From assembly GCA_030447275.1 (NCBI GenBank), contig JAUJPF010000019.1:1-64000 (forward strand): 64,000 nucleotides of DNA, read 5' to 3'. The DNA is from Solirubrobacteraceae bacterium. Its GTDB lineage: Bacteria; Actinomycetota; Thermoleophilia; Solirubrobacterales; Solirubrobacteraceae. Position 1 is the first letter of the stretch, and every line of letters starts with the position of its first letter. This document shows positions 62,935 to 64,000 of this stretch, piece after piece. A program made the position numbers and the translations under genes. The notes under the pieces are model-generated. The model was not told where the DNA came from. It did not search any database and saw nothing but the letters and a program-made list of their open reading frames with translations.

Positions 62935-64000
62935 GCTCCCGCCCGCTGAGCGCGACGCGCTGCTCGCCGCCGGCGGAGCGGGATCGGGGCGCGCCTGGTG
63001 CGCGAGGCGATCTGGCGGGGCCGCGCTGCGCGTGGGTGGCGCCCGTCGACCCCGAGGGGCTCGCGCGGCTGGTCGACCTCGTGTACCACGCGACGGGGCC
63101 GACCCCTCTACGACGGCACCGCCGCATGTCGCCCTCCGTTCCCCGCCGAGCTCTTCGGCGCCACCGGCGAGCCGCTCTTCCGACGACCGCGCTGGCGCCG
63201 CCGCGCACGCGGTGTCGCGGCTCGACGACGTCCCGCCCCAGTCCCGGATCGGGTAATGAGGGGTGTGGACGGGCATCGCGCTCGCGGTCGAGCGCGTCGC
63301 CGCGGCGGCGGACGGCGCCGAGGACCTCGCCGCGGCGGCCCGCGCCGCCGTGGAGGGCCTGCACCCGGCGGAGGAGGTGTACGACGTGATCGCGGGCTGG
63401 CGGGGCGATCCCGGCGCTGCTGCGGCTGGGGGCGAGCGCGCGCTCGAGCTGGCGGTCCTCGAGGGCGAGCGGCTCCTCGCCGCGGCCGACGACGAGGGCG
63501 CTCGCGACGTCGTGGCCCGTCCCGGGCCGGCCGGAGGAGGCGCACCTCCTCGGCGCGTCGCACGGAGCGAGCGGCGTCGCGGTCGGGGCTGCTCGAGCTC
63601 GGCGCCCACACCGGTGACGAGCGGTTCCTGGAGGCCGGCCGGCGCGCGTTCGCCTTCGAGTCCGAGCGGTTCCGCCCGAGCACGGACCTGCCCGGACCTG
63701 CGGGCGTGGGTCACCGAGGGCGGAGGCGACGAGGTGTGCCACACGTCCTGGTGCCACGGCGCGGCCGGCGCCGCCCCGACCCGCCTGCGCGCCGACGCGC
63801 TCGTCCCGGACGCGCGCGTCCGCGACGAGGTGCGCGGGCCGCCGTCGCCGCCTCGCCGCGCGGCCGCGGATCGCGACGGAGGAGACGGCGACGTCGCCTC
63901 CGCCACGGCGCCGCCGGCCCGGCGAGCGCCCGTCGCGGGCGGCGAGGAGACGCGGCGCGCGCGCTGGCCGGTCGTCACGCGCAGGCGATCCTCCGCGGCG
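62931..64000 (+). pseudogene. LanC-like cyclase (partial at window edge), frameshifted
   Basis: Probable start ATG 62931 inside the HopA1 stop (ATGA). Rejoined frames give AIWRGPRCAWVAPVDPEGL, then YHATGP, GATGEPLFRR, WTGIALAVERVAA, EEVYDVIAGW, LGAHTGDERFLEAGRRAFAF and SWCHGAAG near 63,745-63,770. The order matches the LanC double-barrel, with the CHG zinc site. It would close thioether rings. The last part lies beyond the window. Confidence 0.75.

Overview
The window is about 64 kb of very GC-rich DNA from a member of the Actinomycetota. Features that point there are frequent GTG starts, many 1-4 nt ATGA/GTGA gene overlaps, -10 boxes a few bases upstream of start codons (leaderless mRNAs), LivHMGF, the hrcA-dnaJ-prma-like and phoH-ybeY-era blocks, and a class V-type lanthipeptide locus. 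The family mix (DUF488, YsnF/DUF2382, AbiEi-DUF559, delta-60 repeat and geranylgeranyl-reductase-like proteins) would suit a Thermoleophilia/Solirubrobacterales-like lineage, but that placement is inference. No rRNA, tRNA, CRISPR array or intact insertion sequence was seen.

Layout. 0-8.7 kb: a truncated LigD-type phosphoesterase start, a secreted propeller protein, a fructosamine kinase/low-molecular-weight phosphatase pair, an SDR, a GT-C glycosyltransferase, and a divergent epimerase/flippase-like pair. 8.7-12.6 kb: two MaoC-type dehydratases, hrcA, dnaJ and prmA (protein quality control). 12.6-18.3 kb: a stress-type PRC-barrel/DUF2382 protein, a type II NADH dehydrogenase, then yqeY-phoH-ybeY-era (rRNA maturation), followed by an unusual duplicated hairpin element. 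18.7-22.7 kb: a DUF488 protein with no normal start codon, an ArsA-type ATPase, phytoene/squalene synthase and a geranylgeranyl-reductase-like flavoprotein. 22.7-33.2 kb: hisIE and a tryptophan supra-operon (trpE-G-[GNAT]-D-C-[HtrA protease]-F-B), with trpA cut off by an antisense delta-60 repeat gene.

33.3-41 kb: phosphofructokinase and a branched-chain amino-acid ABC transporter (two binding proteins, LivH, LivM, LivG, LivF). The second binding protein and LivH carry clustered one-base frameshifts. 41-50.8 kb: a TIGR01777 oxidoreductase, a nested inverted-repeat element, an ACT-malic enzyme, polA, purU, two related small membrane proteins and a DHA2-type efflux pump. 50.7-58.5 kb: an AbiEi/DUF559 protein with an inverted repeat over its start, a frameshifted second geranylgeranyl-reductase paralogue, rpsA, coaE, a lytic transglycosylase, a secreted protein and a three-gene operon opposed to a MocR regulator.

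58.5-64 kb: the MocR gene loses frame near its end, and frameshifts recur about every 50-150 bp from there to the right edge. Read across the shifts, this tract encodes a short Cys-containing peptide, an APH-like kinase (HGDLKWDN), a HopA1-family protein and a LanC-like cyclase (SWCHG). That is the core gene set of a class V-type lanthipeptide pathway and is the most interesting system here. The frameshifts look like base-calling or assembly errors more than decay, because the correct frames keep motifs and GC3 bias, but sequence alone cannot settle that.
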